Below, in pieces: positions 56,458 through 63,525 of a DNA stretch of 64,000 nucleotides; the first letter of the stretch is position 1; each line of letters opens with the position of its first letter. The stretch is from Oceanibacterium hippocampi (GTDB lineage Bacteria > Pseudomonadota > Alphaproteobacteria > Sneathiellales > Sneathiellaceae). The translations under genes and the position numbers were made by a program. The notes below the pieces were generated by a model. The model searched no databases. It saw nothing but the letters and a program-made list of their open reading frames with translations, and was not told the origin of the DNA. Location: NCBI RefSeq assembly GCF_900172325.1, contig NZ_FWFR01000001.1, forward strand, positions 2,245,639 through 2,309,638, read 5' to 3'.

Positions 56458-56533
56458 TGGCTCCCCGGGCCGGACTCGAACCAGCGACAGGGTGGTTAAC
56501 AGCCACCTGCTCTACCAACTGAGCTACCGGGGA
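56458..56533 (-). tRNA. tRNA-Asn (anticodon GTT)
   Basis: On the minus strand the gene starts TCCCCGG and ends CCGGGGA-G-CCA, a perfect 7-bp acceptor stem with encoded CCA. The D-arm (GCTC-AGTTGGTAGA-GAGC type), anticodon arm GGTGGCTGTTAACCACC with anticodon GTT, and T-arm CTGGTTCGAGTCCGG are all complete. Total 76 nt. Confidence 0.97.
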
Positions 56534-56665
56534 TCAGTGCTCCCTTGCGGGCGGGCGGTGTATAGCAAACCCCCCAGAGCTTCACAAGCCCTGCTTTCCC
56601 CGGAATTCGAGGGCATCGGTCCGCGGCCGCTTGACGGTTTCCGGCGAACCGGCAATCTGGCCGTC

Positions 56666-57007
56666 ATGTCGCCGCTCCGCAAAGTTCGAAAACGTCTTCC
56701 GGCCTCGCGTGTCGCGCGCATCGCGATCGGCGTGCTGCTGGTCATCGGCGGGCTGCTCGGCTTCCTGCCGGTGCTCGGTTTCTGGATGATCCCGCTCGGC
56801 GCGATGGTGCTGTCCATCGATCTGCCGGCGGTTCGCCGCCTGCGTCGCCGGGTCGAGGTCTGGTGGGGGCGCGAAAGGCCGGCCTGGCTGCGCCTCGGCG
56901 CGCGCCGGCAATCCGCACCTTCGGGGCGGGGATCGGACGCGGGGAAGGGAGCGCCTGCCGGTGGACCGGGCCGCGCCGGGAGGCCGGGTGCGGACGGTCG
57001 TCGCTGA
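56666..57007 (+). CDS. Small two-helix membrane protein, conserved in alphaproteobacteria
   Basis: A 113-residue protein with a basic start, a hydrophobic hairpin (IAIGVLLVIGGLLGFLPVLGFWMIPLGAMVLSID), then a basic WWGRERP segment and a low-complexity Gly/Ala/Arg tail. The FLPVLGFWMIPLG core recurs in small alphaproteobacterial proteins of unknown function. The frame is open upstream through the tRNA, so the ATG at 56666 is taken as the start. Confidence 0.7.
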   Translation: MSPLRKVRKRLPASRVARIAIGVLLVIGGLLGFLPVLGFWMIPLGAMVLSIDLPAVRRLRRRVEVWWGRERPAWLRLGARRQSAPSGRGSDAGKGAPAGGPGRAGRPGADGRR

Positions 57008-57050
57008 GGAAAAATGGAGGCCTGGACCGGGGATCACCAGTCCAATGATA

Positions 57051-57125
57051 TCAATGACTTACGTGGAAGTGGGACACTTTCCCGCCGCCTTTGTTTTCAA
57101 TGACTTACAGGAGGTAGTGTCCCAC
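57051..57125. repeat. Repeats at the chromosome/prophage junction
   Basis: TCAATGACTTAC occurs twice in direct orientation (57051-57062 and 57097-57108), and GTGGGACACT (57069-57078) is an exact inverted copy of AGTGTCCCAC (57116-57125). The unit lies exactly where chromosomal genes end and the minus-strand phage block begins, and covers the last codons of the lipase gene. It may be an attachment-site region. Confidence 0.5.
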
Positions 57126-57824
57126 CTCGCCGGTCGCCATCCAGCGGTCGACGCCGCGAATGTAGCGCTCGATGTCATGGGCGCCCAGGAATACTCCGCC
57201 ACCCCGGATCGGGATCGCCGGGCAGTCGTGCGCCCAGCCGGCCCCCCGCTGCGGCTTGCTGCCGGCGACGACGCCGCCGAACGGGAAGGCCGGGGCCGGG
57301 TCGCCTCGGTTCACGAACCGCATGTGCCAGGCGAGCGATTCGCCGAGCCAGGCGCGGAACTCCGCCGCGAAGGCACTGTCGCCGAAGCGCGGCGCGCCGA
57401 AGGTGATCACGCCAGCGGCGTCGAGCCGGCGGGCCAGCGGCAGCGCCACGGCGCCGCCCATCGAGTGCCCGCCGATGATGACGTCGCGGGCGCCGGCGAG
57501 TGCCCTGGCAAGCGCCTCGATCAGCCGCTCCGCGTGGGCCAGGTAGCCGGCGGCGACGTGGCCACCGTAGATCCACGGCACCTGGTCGCAGAAGCCGTTC
57601 GTGAAGATGTCGGACCACGATCGCCGGACCCGGAATTGCGTGCCGCGAATCACCGCGTAGACCGCGCCCTCCGGCGTCTCGACGATGACGGCCTGGCTGT
57701 CCCCGACCTCGATATAGCGATAGGCGACGAAGCCGTAGGCGGTCGCCAGCGCCAACCCGGCCGCCTCGGTCTCGTAGGCGACGGCGGCGGCGCGGACGGC
57801 CCACCAGGCATGCCGCCTATTCAT
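57105..57824 (-). CDS. Lipase (class 3-like) at the prophage end
   Basis: A 239-residue protein with a lipase class 3 layout: VYAVIRGTQFRVRRSWSDIFTNG, nucleophile elbow GGHSMGGAVALPLA, VITFGAPRFGDSAFA, FVNRGDPAPAFPFG with Asp, and a late HDIERYI His. It has no signal peptide. In phages such lipases may serve in lysis or host-lipid attack. The start overlaps the upstream lipoprotein gene by 8 bp. Confidence 0.85.
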   Translation of the reverse strand: MNRRHAWWAVRAAAVAYETEAAGLALATAYGFVAYRYIEVGDSQAVIVETPEGAVYAVIRGTQFRVRRSWSDIFTNGFCDQVPWIYGGHVAAGYLAHAERLIEALARALAGARDVIIGGHSMGGAVALPLARRLDAAGVITFGAPRFGDSAFAAEFRAWLGESLAWHMRFVNRGDPAPAFPFGGVVAGSKPQRGAGWAHDCPAIPIRGGGVFLGAHDIERYIRGVDRWMATGEVGHYLL

Positions 57825-58089
57825 CGAGCGACTTGACCTGGTCCTCGCTCAGGGGCTCGAGAAGATCCCCCGTGCGGCAGTAGGCCCGGTAGCGCTGGCG
57901 CTCTGTCCCGGCCGGGTAGAGCCGGTCGACGGTGCCGATGGGTGTTGCCTGGCAGACGACGTAGCGGCCGGCCAGATGGGCGCGTTCGGCCGCCTGTGCC
58001 CCGTAGCTGTCGACCAGCGGTGCGACGCGGTCATAGGTGCCGCAGCCGGCAAGCGCCAGCAGGGCCGCGAGGGGGATGATGTAGCGCAC
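57817..58089 (-). CDS. Small lipoprotein, phage-associated
   Basis: A 90-residue protein starting with a GTG (58089) and GAAGGAG ribosome site. The lipobox is LALAGC (RYIIPLAALLALAGCGTYDRV), followed by a short mature part with two Cys (VCQATPIG, YCRTGD). It may act like an Rz1-type spanin lipoprotein (inference). Its first 40 bp around the lipobox are nearly identical to those of the 27-residue lipoprotein at 58.5 kb. Confidence 0.7.
   Translation of the reverse strand: MRYIIPLAALLALAGCGTYDRVAPLVDSYGAQAAERAHLAGRYVVCQATPIGTVDRLYPAGTERQRYRAYCRTGDLLEPLSEDQVKSLDE
58024..58063. repeat. 40-bp direct repeat, copy A (lipobox region)
   Basis: Identical at 39 of 40 positions to 58470-58509. Both copies encode LALAGCGTYDRV on the minus strand, in the same frame of two different small lipoprotein genes. 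It marks a duplication or recombination within the lysis region. Confidence 0.9.
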
Positions 58090-58102
58090 GGCCACACTCC
58101 TT

Positions 58103-58450
58103 CTATTGAACCCCAGCGACAAGATCGAGCGCCCGGGCTTGTTGAAGTTGGTCTTCCGCACACCCCTCAATCCAATTCGTCGCGAGACCGGCGCGGCTCT
58201 TCTCCACCTCGCACAGCGGACACTTCTGGCCGACCAGCGCGCCAAGACCAACGTCTTGGAGATACTGACCGTGGATGGCCCAATTGGCATTCATGAGGGG
58301 GTCGAAGTCGTTTCTCGGGTCATCCTCGCCCTCAATCTGGCGCGTGAGCGCTTCCGCCGCCTCTTCGCCGGAAGTCGCGACCAGATGATCGAGCCCACGC
58401 GCTGAAATCGCCCGGCGCAACTCTCCCCAATGTTCCATGCAAATCTGCAT
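58103..58450 (-). CDS. Phage-associated protein with CxxC motif, unknown function
   Basis: A 115-residue protein (MQICMEHWGELRRAISARGL...) with a CPLC motif near the C-terminal part (VGQKCPLCEVEKSRAGLATNWIEG), which may bind zinc. The ATG at 58450 has GAAGGAA upstream. It lies between the two lipoprotein genes. No family name can be given with certainty. Confidence 0.65.
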   Translation of the reverse strand: MQICMEHWGELRRAISARGLDHLVATSGEEAAEALTRQIEGEDDPRNDFDPLMNANWAIHGQYLQDVGLGALVGQKCPLCEVEKSRAGLATNWIEGCAEDQLQQARALDLVAGVQ

Positions 58451-58454
58451 CGGC

Positions 58455-58538
58455 TCATTCCTTCTTGAAGACGCGGTCATAGGTGCCGCAGCCGGCGAGC
58501 GCCAGCAGGACGGAGAGGAGGGCGAGCGCGCGCATCAT
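58455..58538 (-). CDS. 27-residue lipoprotein, phage-associated
   Basis: MMRALALLSVLLALAGC followed by GTYDRVFKKE: a signal peptide and lipobox (LAGC) with only ten residues left after the Cys. The ATG overlaps the stop of the upstream membrane protein gene (ATGA). The mature peptide is the beginning of the larger lipoprotein at 57.8-58.1 kb, followed by a basic end. It could be a working mini-lipoprotein or the remnant of a duplicated gene. Confidence 0.6.
   Translation of the reverse strand: MMRALALLSVLLALAGCGTYDRVFKKE
58470..58509. repeat. 40-bp direct repeat, copy B (lipobox region)
   Basis: Second copy of the 40-bp repeat at 58024-58063, one mismatch (A to G). Confidence 0.9.
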
Positions 58539-58696
58539 GCGCGCTCGCGGTTCGAGACGAAATAGACGACCGCACCGGTGATGACCGATCCGAGCGGCAC
58601 GAGGATCTCGGCGGGCACGTTGAAGTAGTAGCCGAGCGTGCCGGTGATGACGGCGGCGAGGGCACCGGCCCACGCCTTGCGGGTTTCAGCGATCAT
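58535..58696 (-). CDS. Holin-like small membrane protein
   Basis: A 53-residue protein with two hydrophobic segments (WAGALAAVITGTLGYYF and ILVPLGSVITGAVVYFV) separated by NVPAE and ending with the charged NRERA. The size, charge pattern and place between a lysozyme-like gene and lipoprotein genes fit a phage holin. AAAGGAG lies before the ATG. Function is inferred from context. Confidence 0.65.
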   Translation of the reverse strand: MIAETRKAWAGALAAVITGTLGYYFNVPAEILVPLGSVITGAVVYFVSNRERA

Positions 58697-58887
58697 GTCT
58701 GGCTCCTTTCGTTCATGACGGGCGCGTGGTATAAGCCGCGCCTGGTGAGTGTGACCTCGCGCTTTTTGTGGGAGGGGCGCCTGGTGCGAGTGAAACGGGG
58801 TCGCGAGCGGCCCCGTTTTGCTGTCTGAACCCTTGCATTCCCTGCAAGAGATCGAGCGGCGACGGATCGCGGAATTGCTTCTTCGCC
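58697..58887. other. 190-bp non-coding spacer in the phage block
   Basis: Holds a bidirectional hairpin terminator at 58793-58818, a small inverted repeat CTTGCA-TTCCC-TGCAAG at 58832-58848 and two CGCCTGGTG copies 40 bp apart (near 58738 and 58778). The lysis genes to the left may be read from a promoter here, but no clear -35/-10 pair was found. Confidence 0.45.
58793..58818. terminator. Bidirectional intrinsic terminator in the phage block
   Basis: AAACGGGG (58793-58800) and CCCCGTTT (58811-58818) flank TCGCGAGCGG, with further pairing inside. A/T runs are on both sides, so it can end transcription in both directions; it separates the lysozyme-like gene from the holin/lipoprotein genes. 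Confidence 0.7.
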
Positions 58888-59370
58888 TCAGGCGATCAGC
58901 GGCCCGAGCAGGCGCGCGAATTTCTCTTCCCGCCCGGCGCCGGCGGCGGTGTTCCAGACCCGCTTCCAGTAGCCGGCGAGGCCGGCCAGGTCGCCGGCAT
59001 CGGGCAACGGCTGCGGATCGAACCAGTAATAGAGCCGGGCCAGCGCCGCCGCGTAGAAGGCGTTGCCGGCGAGCTCGGCCGCGCCGCCGACGAACGGCCG
59101 GCCGAAGTTGGCGTGCATCCAGGACGCGAGCTCCGGCTGGCGCCAGATCCGCGCGACCAGGTCGTCATGGGTCGCCGGCTCCATCTGCCACCAGCCGAGC
59201 GCCGGGCCGGGATTCTGCTTGATCCAGATCCCGCCGGTCTCGACCGCGAGCGTGCCGAGCAACAGCTGCCGGGCCGCGACGCTGCCGAGGCGCGGCTCGA
59301 CCGCGCCGAGCGAGCCGAGCACCGGGGCGATGACCAGCGATTCGACCTGGCGGGCGAGCGCGATGCGCAT
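58888..59370 (-). CDS. Phage lysozyme-like / transglycosylase-fold protein
   Basis: A 160-residue protein. The segment LLGTLAVETGGIWIKQNPGPALGWWQMEPATHDDLVARIW has a Glu followed by a GxxQ-like region, as in lysozyme-fold enzymes found in phage tails and endolysins. No signal peptide is present. It probably cleaves peptidoglycan during lysis or injection. The ATG overlaps the stop of the upstream gene. Confidence 0.7.
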   Translation of the reverse strand: MRIALARQVESLVIAPVLGSLGAVEPRLGSVAARQLLLGTLAVETGGIWIKQNPGPALGWWQMEPATHDDLVARIWRQPELASWMHANFGRPFVGGAAELAGNAFYAAALARLYYWFDPQPLPDAGDLAGLAGYWKRVWNTAAGAGREEKFARLLGPLIA

Positions 59371-59651
59371 CAGCGCGCCGCCCGGCGGACCATCACGCGC
59401 CGGAAATCGGCGCTCTCGGGCGAGCGCTCGACCGCCAGCACGTCGTAGATCTGGCCCGCGTACTGCACCTGGCCACCGCGCGGCGGCGGGGTCGGATGGC
59501 GCGGCACGGCGATGAAATGGGTGGCCCCGGTGCGCGCCACGTCGGCCGGCGCGAGCTCGCGCATGGACGACCAGGCGGCGCCGGCCGGTGTGCCGTCGGC
59601 CAGGATATAGCTGGCGCGCCAGCGGCGATTGTTGATGACCGTCACGCTCAT
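59370..59651 (-). CDS. Small phage virion protein
   Basis: A 93-residue, mostly beta protein (MSVTVINNRRWRASYILADGTPAGAAW, QVQYAGQIYDVLAVERSPESADFRRVMVRR). The QVxYxGQxYDVLAVE..RRVMVRR pattern resembles small connector or tail-related proteins. It overlaps both neighbours by 3-4 bp. Exact role unknown. Confidence 0.65.
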   Translation of the reverse strand: MSVTVINNRRWRASYILADGTPAGAAWSSMRELAPADVARTGATHFIAVPRHPTPPPRGGQVQYAGQIYDVLAVERSPESADFRRVMVRRAAR

Positions 59652-60004
59652 CGCTGCCTCACCGTCAGTTTCCAGGTCCGCTGCAGGGTGCGGCCGTCCG
59701 AATCGGTCACCGTGATCTCGACGCCGAAGGTCGCGCCGGTGCCATCGAAGCCGGCGTCGAGCTGGTTCGCCGCGTTGACCCGGAACCAGATCGTCACCGC
59801 CGCGCCGTCGTTCGACGGGGGGTTCGTCACCTCGTCGATCTCGACGCCGGCGGCGACCGCCTCGGCCGAGAGCGCCACGACCGCGGACGCGATCGTGGCG
59901 TCGCCGTTGCCCGCCATGACCGCCGCCCAGTCGGCGACATATTCCTTGTAATCGGCCGGGTCGAGCGGTTCGGCCCAGGCGATCGCCTCGCCCGGAATTG
60001 CCAT
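59648..60004 (-). CDS. Phage virion protein, beta-rich
   Basis: A 118-residue protein. The N-terminal part (MAIPGEAIAWAEPLDPADYKEYVADW) is helical; the rest looks like one immunoglobulin-like beta domain (VTIWFRVNAANQLDAGFDGTGATFGVEITVTDSDGRTLQRTWKLTV). Probably a structural or fibre-associated protein. It shares one base with each neighbouring start or stop. Confidence 0.6.
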   Translation of the reverse strand: MAIPGEAIAWAEPLDPADYKEYVADWAAVMAGNGDATIASAVVALSAEAVAAGVEIDEVTNPPSNDGAAVTIWFRVNAANQLDAGFDGTGATFGVEITVTDSDGRTLQRTWKLTVRQR

Positions 60005-60414
60005 CAGGTCGGATCCTTGTCGCGGATCGCGAAGGCGGCGACATCGACCGTCCCGGCGGTGGTGATCGCCTGGCTGGTCTTGGTGGTCACCGGGCCGAGC
60101 CGGGAATTGACGCTGTCGACCAGCGCGACATGGTCCCAGTCGCCGTTGACGTCGACGGTCAGGCCGGTCTGCGCGCCGATGGTCAGCATCCGGCCGCCGC
60201 CGCCGCCGTCGTTGTCGGCGATTGTGTAGTCGCCGCCACCGGCGCCGGTGGTGAGATCGACGGTGCCGAGCCGCTTGCCGTCCGACACGCCCTTGTTGTT
60301 CGAGACGTGGCTGTAGGTCGAAGGCTCGCCTTCGCAAAGCACGAGCTTGTCGCAGTTGTCGGCGATCGCCTCGAGCTTCGCGTCCTTGACCCAGTCGGGG
60401 GAAGATTTTGCCAT
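60004..60414 (-). CDS. Phage structural protein
   Basis: A 136-residue protein (MAKSSPDWVKDAKLEAIADNCDKLVLCEGEPSTYSH...). The first part (DWVxxAxLxAIAxxCDKLVLCxGEPxTYSxV) is a recurring start of small phage virion proteins coded beside tail-fibre genes. The rest is beta-rich with a Gly-rich DNDGGGGG turn. Confidence 0.65.
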   Translation of the reverse strand: MAKSSPDWVKDAKLEAIADNCDKLVLCEGEPSTYSHVSNNKGVSDGKRLGTVDLTTGAGGGDYTIADNDGGGGGRMLTIGAQTGLTVDVNGDWDHVALVDSVNSRLGPVTTKTSQAITTAGTVDVAAFAIRDKDPT

Positions 60415-60427
60415 GATGGTCTCCTGC

Positions 60428-62101
60428 TCAGGCCGCTTCAGCGCGGCGGGACAATGCGGTCGCGGCCGCGGTTCGGGTTGACGCCGGCGCGGCGGCCGTT
60501 CGATCCGGATCGGTGCTGACCGGGCCGCTTGCGACGGCCGGCGAGCCGATCTCGATCGCCGACGTCATGTCGTCCGGGTTGCCGGCGACCGCGACCGTGC
60601 CGGTGGCGTTGTCGTTGGCCGGTGCGATCGCCAGGTCGTCCGGAAGGCCGGTGACCGACACCGTCCCGGCCGCCTGGTCGATCGACGGCGCGGTCGAGAG
60701 ATCGGCGCCGGCGCCGGTCCAGGCAACGCCGCCTGCGGTTCCGTCGATCGACGGCGCGGCCGTCAGGTCCGCCGGCATCCCGGCCGGTACGGTGAATATC
60801 CCGGCAGCCACGTCGATCTCCGGGGCGGCCACCAGGTCGGCCGGCGTCCCGGCGCCCGAAACGGTGCCGGGGGCCTGATCGATTTCCACCGCGGCCGCCA
60901 GGTCGGCCGGGTCGCCGGCGAACGCGCCGACGGTGCCGATTGCCGGGTCGAGCGCGACATCGCTGGCCAGGCCCGCCGGCGCGCCGGACACCAGCACCGC
61001 GCCGGTGACGGTGTCGACCACGGGGCCGATCGCGGGGTCGTCCGGGTTGCCGGTGAACACCAGGGCGCCGGCCGGCTGGTCGAAGGCCACCGCCGCCGTC
61101 GCATCGGCGGGCGCGCCCGTCCAGCCGGTCGAGCCGGCCGCCGCGTCGAGAGCCGGCGACGCGGTCAGGTCGGCCGGGGCGCCCTCGATCGCGCCGCTCG
61201 CCGGGACATGGGCGCCGATCCAGTAGGGCGTCGGCTGCGCGGTCCCGAAGATGTCGGTCGCGGGCGTGCCGGTCGAGGTGCCGGCCTGCAGGTCGCCGGT
61301 CGCCTTCGTCCGGAAATCGTTTGCCGCGTTCTCGAACTGGTCCGCGAAGACGATCGAGGTCAGCGAACCGGCGCCGGGCGCCGTCGCGTCGCCGGAGGCG
61401 TTGTAGTCGGTGCCCCCCGCCCAGGTGCCGGCGAAGTCCTGCTCGAAACCGAAGGCGGCGCAGTTCTTCGCGACCGGCGTGCCGAACTGGCGGCGGATGC
61501 CGAGCCCGGCAGAGGCCAGGCCCGAGGGCCGCACGGCGGTGACGTTCGAGACTTCGCCGCCGGAGAAGTAGAGCGCCGAGCCGTTACCGTCATTGTCCAG
61601 GATGACGACCGAGCGCTGCATCACCCCGGAGCTGCCGCCGATATCGATCAGAACGAGATTGCCCTGGGTGCCGTAGACGATGCACTGGTCGATGCTGGTG
61701 TGATTCAGCAGGTCCTTGATCACCCGGCCGTTGAAGCCGCCGGAATGGCCGATCATCAGCCGCGAGAGGGTGACGTAGTTGACGTCGATGTCGATCGTGT
61801 TCTGGTAGTTCGAGGACTTGTCGACATGGGCGAAGGCGGTATCCCAGTAAAGCGGCGTCGCGGGCCCGGCATCGACGAAGCTCTCGCCGGCCGCGGCCGT
61901 GATCAGGATCCGGTTGACCGCGCTCGCGTTGGTCCAGCCGTCGCCCTGGTAGATCCCGACCTCTTCGTCCAGACCGCCGGGAAACGTCCAGATCTCGAAG
62001 TCGATCGGCCCGATGGAGGACAGGTCGCCCGCCTCGGTCGCGAGCGCGGTGTCGAGCGAGGTGTAATCCCCGCCGGACGGCTTGACGGATTTAGCGACCA
62101 A
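60428..62101 (-). CDS. Repeat-rich phage fibre-like protein
   Basis: A 557-residue protein. Residues 1-300 resemble a right-handed beta-helix (VNYVTLSRLMIGHSGGFNGRVI, DQCIVYGTQGNLVLIDIGGSSGVMQRSVVILDN). Residues 307 to about 525 are ten tandem 22-23-residue repeats of the type GxPADLxAAPxIDxAAGTVxVT, then an Ala/Arg/Thr-rich tail. The start is a TTG at 62101 preceded by GGGAGGCTGGTCC, a strong ribosome site that decides this start. It overlaps the upstream gene by 11 bp. Probably a tail fibre or capsid decoration protein. Confidence 0.75.
   Translation of the reverse strand: MVAKSVKPSGGDYTSLDTALATEAGDLSSIGPIDFEIWTFPGGLDEEVGIYQGDGWTNASAVNRILITAAAGESFVDAGPATPLYWDTAFAHVDKSSNYQNTIDIDVNYVTLSRLMIGHSGGFNGRVIKDLLNHTSIDQCIVYGTQGNLVLIDIGGSSGVMQRSVVILDNDGNGSALYFSGGEVSNVTAVRPSGLASAGLGIRRQFGTPVAKNCAAFGFEQDFAGTWAGGTDYNASGDATAPGAGSLTSIVFADQFENAANDFRTKATGDLQAGTSTGTPATDIFGTAQPTPYWIGAHVPASGAIEGAPADLTASPALDAAAGSTGWTGAPADATAAVAFDQPAGALVFTGNPDDPAIGPVVDTVTGAVLVSGAPAGLASDVALDPAIGTVGAFAGDPADLAAAVEIDQAPGTVSGAGTPADLVAAPEIDVAAGIFTVPAGMPADLTAAPSIDGTAGGVAWTGAGADLSTAPSIDQAAGTVSVTGLPDDLAIAPANDNATGTVAVAGNPDDMTSAIEIGSPAVASGPVSTDPDRTAAAPASTRTAAATALSRRAEAA
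60527..61183 (-). repeat. Ten tandem 66-69-bp coding repeats
   Basis: Codes for ten copies of a 22-23-residue unit within the fibre-like protein. At protein level the G-x-P-A/D-D-L and x-I-D-x-A-x-G-T positions are the most constant; the units differ enough to be old rather than recent copies. Confidence 0.85.
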
Positions 62102-62555
62102 GGACCAGCCTCCCGAGATTTCGGCCGGCGCGGTCGAGCCCCGGTCGGGCAGCGAGAGCCCGACCGAGCGCGGGGCCGGAGAGCAGGCGGACGCCGGGGC
62201 CGGCGTCCGTCGTCGCGTCCAGGTCCAGCGTCACCTTGCGGCGCGCGATCGGGCGGAGCTCGTCATCGCGGCCGGGCTCGACGTTCGGGAATTCCCGGCC
62301 ATTCCGCACCACGACATAGGCGGGCTCGGCCAGGCTACGGGCGTCCTCGAGGCTCAGATCGATGTCCGGGACGACGACGACCACCGTCTTGCCGTGCCAA
62401 TCCTCCGGCCGGCCGCCGGCGGCGCGCCAGGCGGCGAAACTCTCCCGCTTGCCCCACTGGAAGCCCGTGGGCTCCGCCCGCAGGATCGATCCCCGGCGCA
62501 GCAGCTTCGGGTCCCGGTCTACCGGGCCGGCGGCGTAGACCAGCAGCTCGGGCAT
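62091..62555 (-). CDS. Phage protein of unknown function
   Basis: A 154-residue protein (MPELLVYAAGPVDRDPKLLRRGSILRAEPTGFQWGKRESFAAW...). The middle holds a beta-strand-rich segment KTVVVVVPDIDLSLEDARSLAEPAYVV. Relatives occur next to tail genes in alphaproteobacterial prophages. The ATG at 62555 lies 3 bp after the upstream gene's stop. Confidence 0.6.
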   Translation of the reverse strand: MPELLVYAAGPVDRDPKLLRRGSILRAEPTGFQWGKRESFAAWRAAGGRPEDWHGKTVVVVVPDIDLSLEDARSLAEPAYVVVRNGREFPNVEPGRDDELRPIARRKVTLDLDATTDAGPGVRLLSGPALGRALAARPGLDRAGRNLGRLVLGR

Positions 62556-62557
62556 CG

Positions 62558-62854
62558 TTATTCCGGCTTCGGGGCAAAGACCTCGTCGAAGCGAACGAAG
62601 CCGTTGCCCTGCTCGGTCACGCAAAGCTCCCCGTCCCGCTCGAACGCCAGCACCCAGTCGCCCGCGATGGAATTGCCGAACAGCATCACCCCGGACGCGC
62701 CGATTTGCGGATGCAGGCCCTTGAACAGCAACACCAGCCGCGCCTCGCTGGCGGCCATGCTGTTGACCATGGAATCGGTCTTGCCGCACAGGTCGGCGGA
62801 GAGCGCCGGCGCCGCCCAGAGGCAGAGCAGGCCGGCGATGATCGTCTTGCGCAT
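62558..62854 (-). CDS. Small exported protein, phage-encoded
   Basis: A 98-residue protein with a signal peptide (MRKTIIAGLLCLWAAPALSA, cleavage near residue 20). The mature part has two Cys (DLCGKTDS and GELCVTEQG) that could pair. Export is unusual for a virion protein, so it may act on the host envelope (superinfection or lysis control, inference). Confidence 0.6.
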   Translation of the reverse strand: MRKTIIAGLLCLWAAPALSADLCGKTDSMVNSMAASEARLVLLFKGLHPQIGASGVMLFGNSIAGDWVLAFERDGELCVTEQGNGFVRFDEVFAPKPE

Positions 62855-62869
62855 GTCGTCACCCTTTCA

Positions 62870-63157
62870 TCATGCGGTCTTGAGCCAGCCGCTCCGGCCG
62901 GCCCGGTAATCGAGCGCGTAGCCGCGCGTGTATTCGCAGATCAGCCGGATCCCGGCCCAGGCCGTCTTCTGCCGGATCCGCCAGACGTGGACATAGATCG
63001 TTCCGTCATCGACCGCCCCGCCGGCAGCCTCGCCGGCATGAATGATGCGCATCAGCTCACGGCGGCCGAGCGGGTAGGGATGGCAAAGCAGCGCGTTGAC
63101 GATCCGCATTTCGACTGGCGACAGGCCGCAGACGTTCAGGACGCGCCCGATCGTCAT
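62870..63157 (-). CDS. Phage winged-helix DNA-binding protein (OmpR-like C-terminal domain)
   Basis: A 95-residue protein that looks like a lone OmpR/PhoB-type winged helix without receiver: LSPVEMRIVNALLCHPYPLGRRELMRIIH, then DDGTIYVHVWRIRQK and ICEYTRGYALDY, the positions of the recognition helix and wing. The ATG at 63157 is used; a TTG at 63202 overlapping the upstream stop (TTGA) would add 15 residues. Confidence 0.65.
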   Translation of the reverse strand: MTIGRVLNVCGLSPVEMRIVNALLCHPYPLGRRELMRIIHAGEAAGGAVDDGTIYVHVWRIRQKTAWAGIRLICEYTRGYALDYRAGRSGWLKTA

Positions 63158-63198
63158 CAGCTCGCTTTCGGTCAGGGCGCCGGTCACCGCGGCGGCCT

Positions 63199-63525
63199 TC
63201 AATGATCGCCGCGCTCGAGCAGGTCGACGCGGCGCTTCAGGTCGACATGGGCCGACCAGACCCGCCCGAATTCGGCGGCGGCCTCTGTCTTCGTCATCCC
63301 GCCGTCGCGGGTCTGGCGAACCTCGCCGCGCAGCTCCCGCACCGTGTCGGTGAGGCTGACGACCCGTTCGTCGAGCCGGGCCACTGCCTCGCGGCTGTCG
63401 GCGACCGAGACGCCGACCCATCCGATCAGGCCGCAGATCACGAAGCCGACCAGCGTCTGCGCGTGGCGCTCGATCGCGCTCCGGCTGGCCGGCGGGCGGG
63501 TGTCGCGGTCGCTGTCGGCCATCAT
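63199..63525 (-). CDS. Small membrane-anchored coiled-coil phage protein
   Basis: A 108-residue protein with one membrane helix (TLVGFVICGLIGWVGVSVA) followed by a coiled-coil-like region (REAVARLDERVVSLTDTVRELRGEVRQTRDG, VDLKRRVDLLERGDH). Such proteins often accompany holins or act as spanin-like components. Two ATG codons (63525, 63522) follow GAGAGGAA; the first overlaps the upstream stop. Confidence 0.65.
   Translation of the reverse strand: MMADSDRDTRPPASRSAIERHAQTLVGFVICGLIGWVGVSVADSREAVARLDERVVSLTDTVRELRGEVRQTRDGGMTKTEAAAEFGRVWSAHVDLKRRVDLLERGDH

Noticed and set aside
56458..56533. tRNA-Asn as the attachment site of the prophage
   Set aside because: Integrases normally use the 3' end of a tRNA; here the 3' end points away from the phage block and an unrelated chromosomal gene lies between.
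56526..57037. ACCGGGGATCA shared by the tRNA 5' side and the phage boundary (57027)
   Set aside because: Only 11 bp in GC-rich DNA; could be chance, and it is not at the tRNA 3' end.
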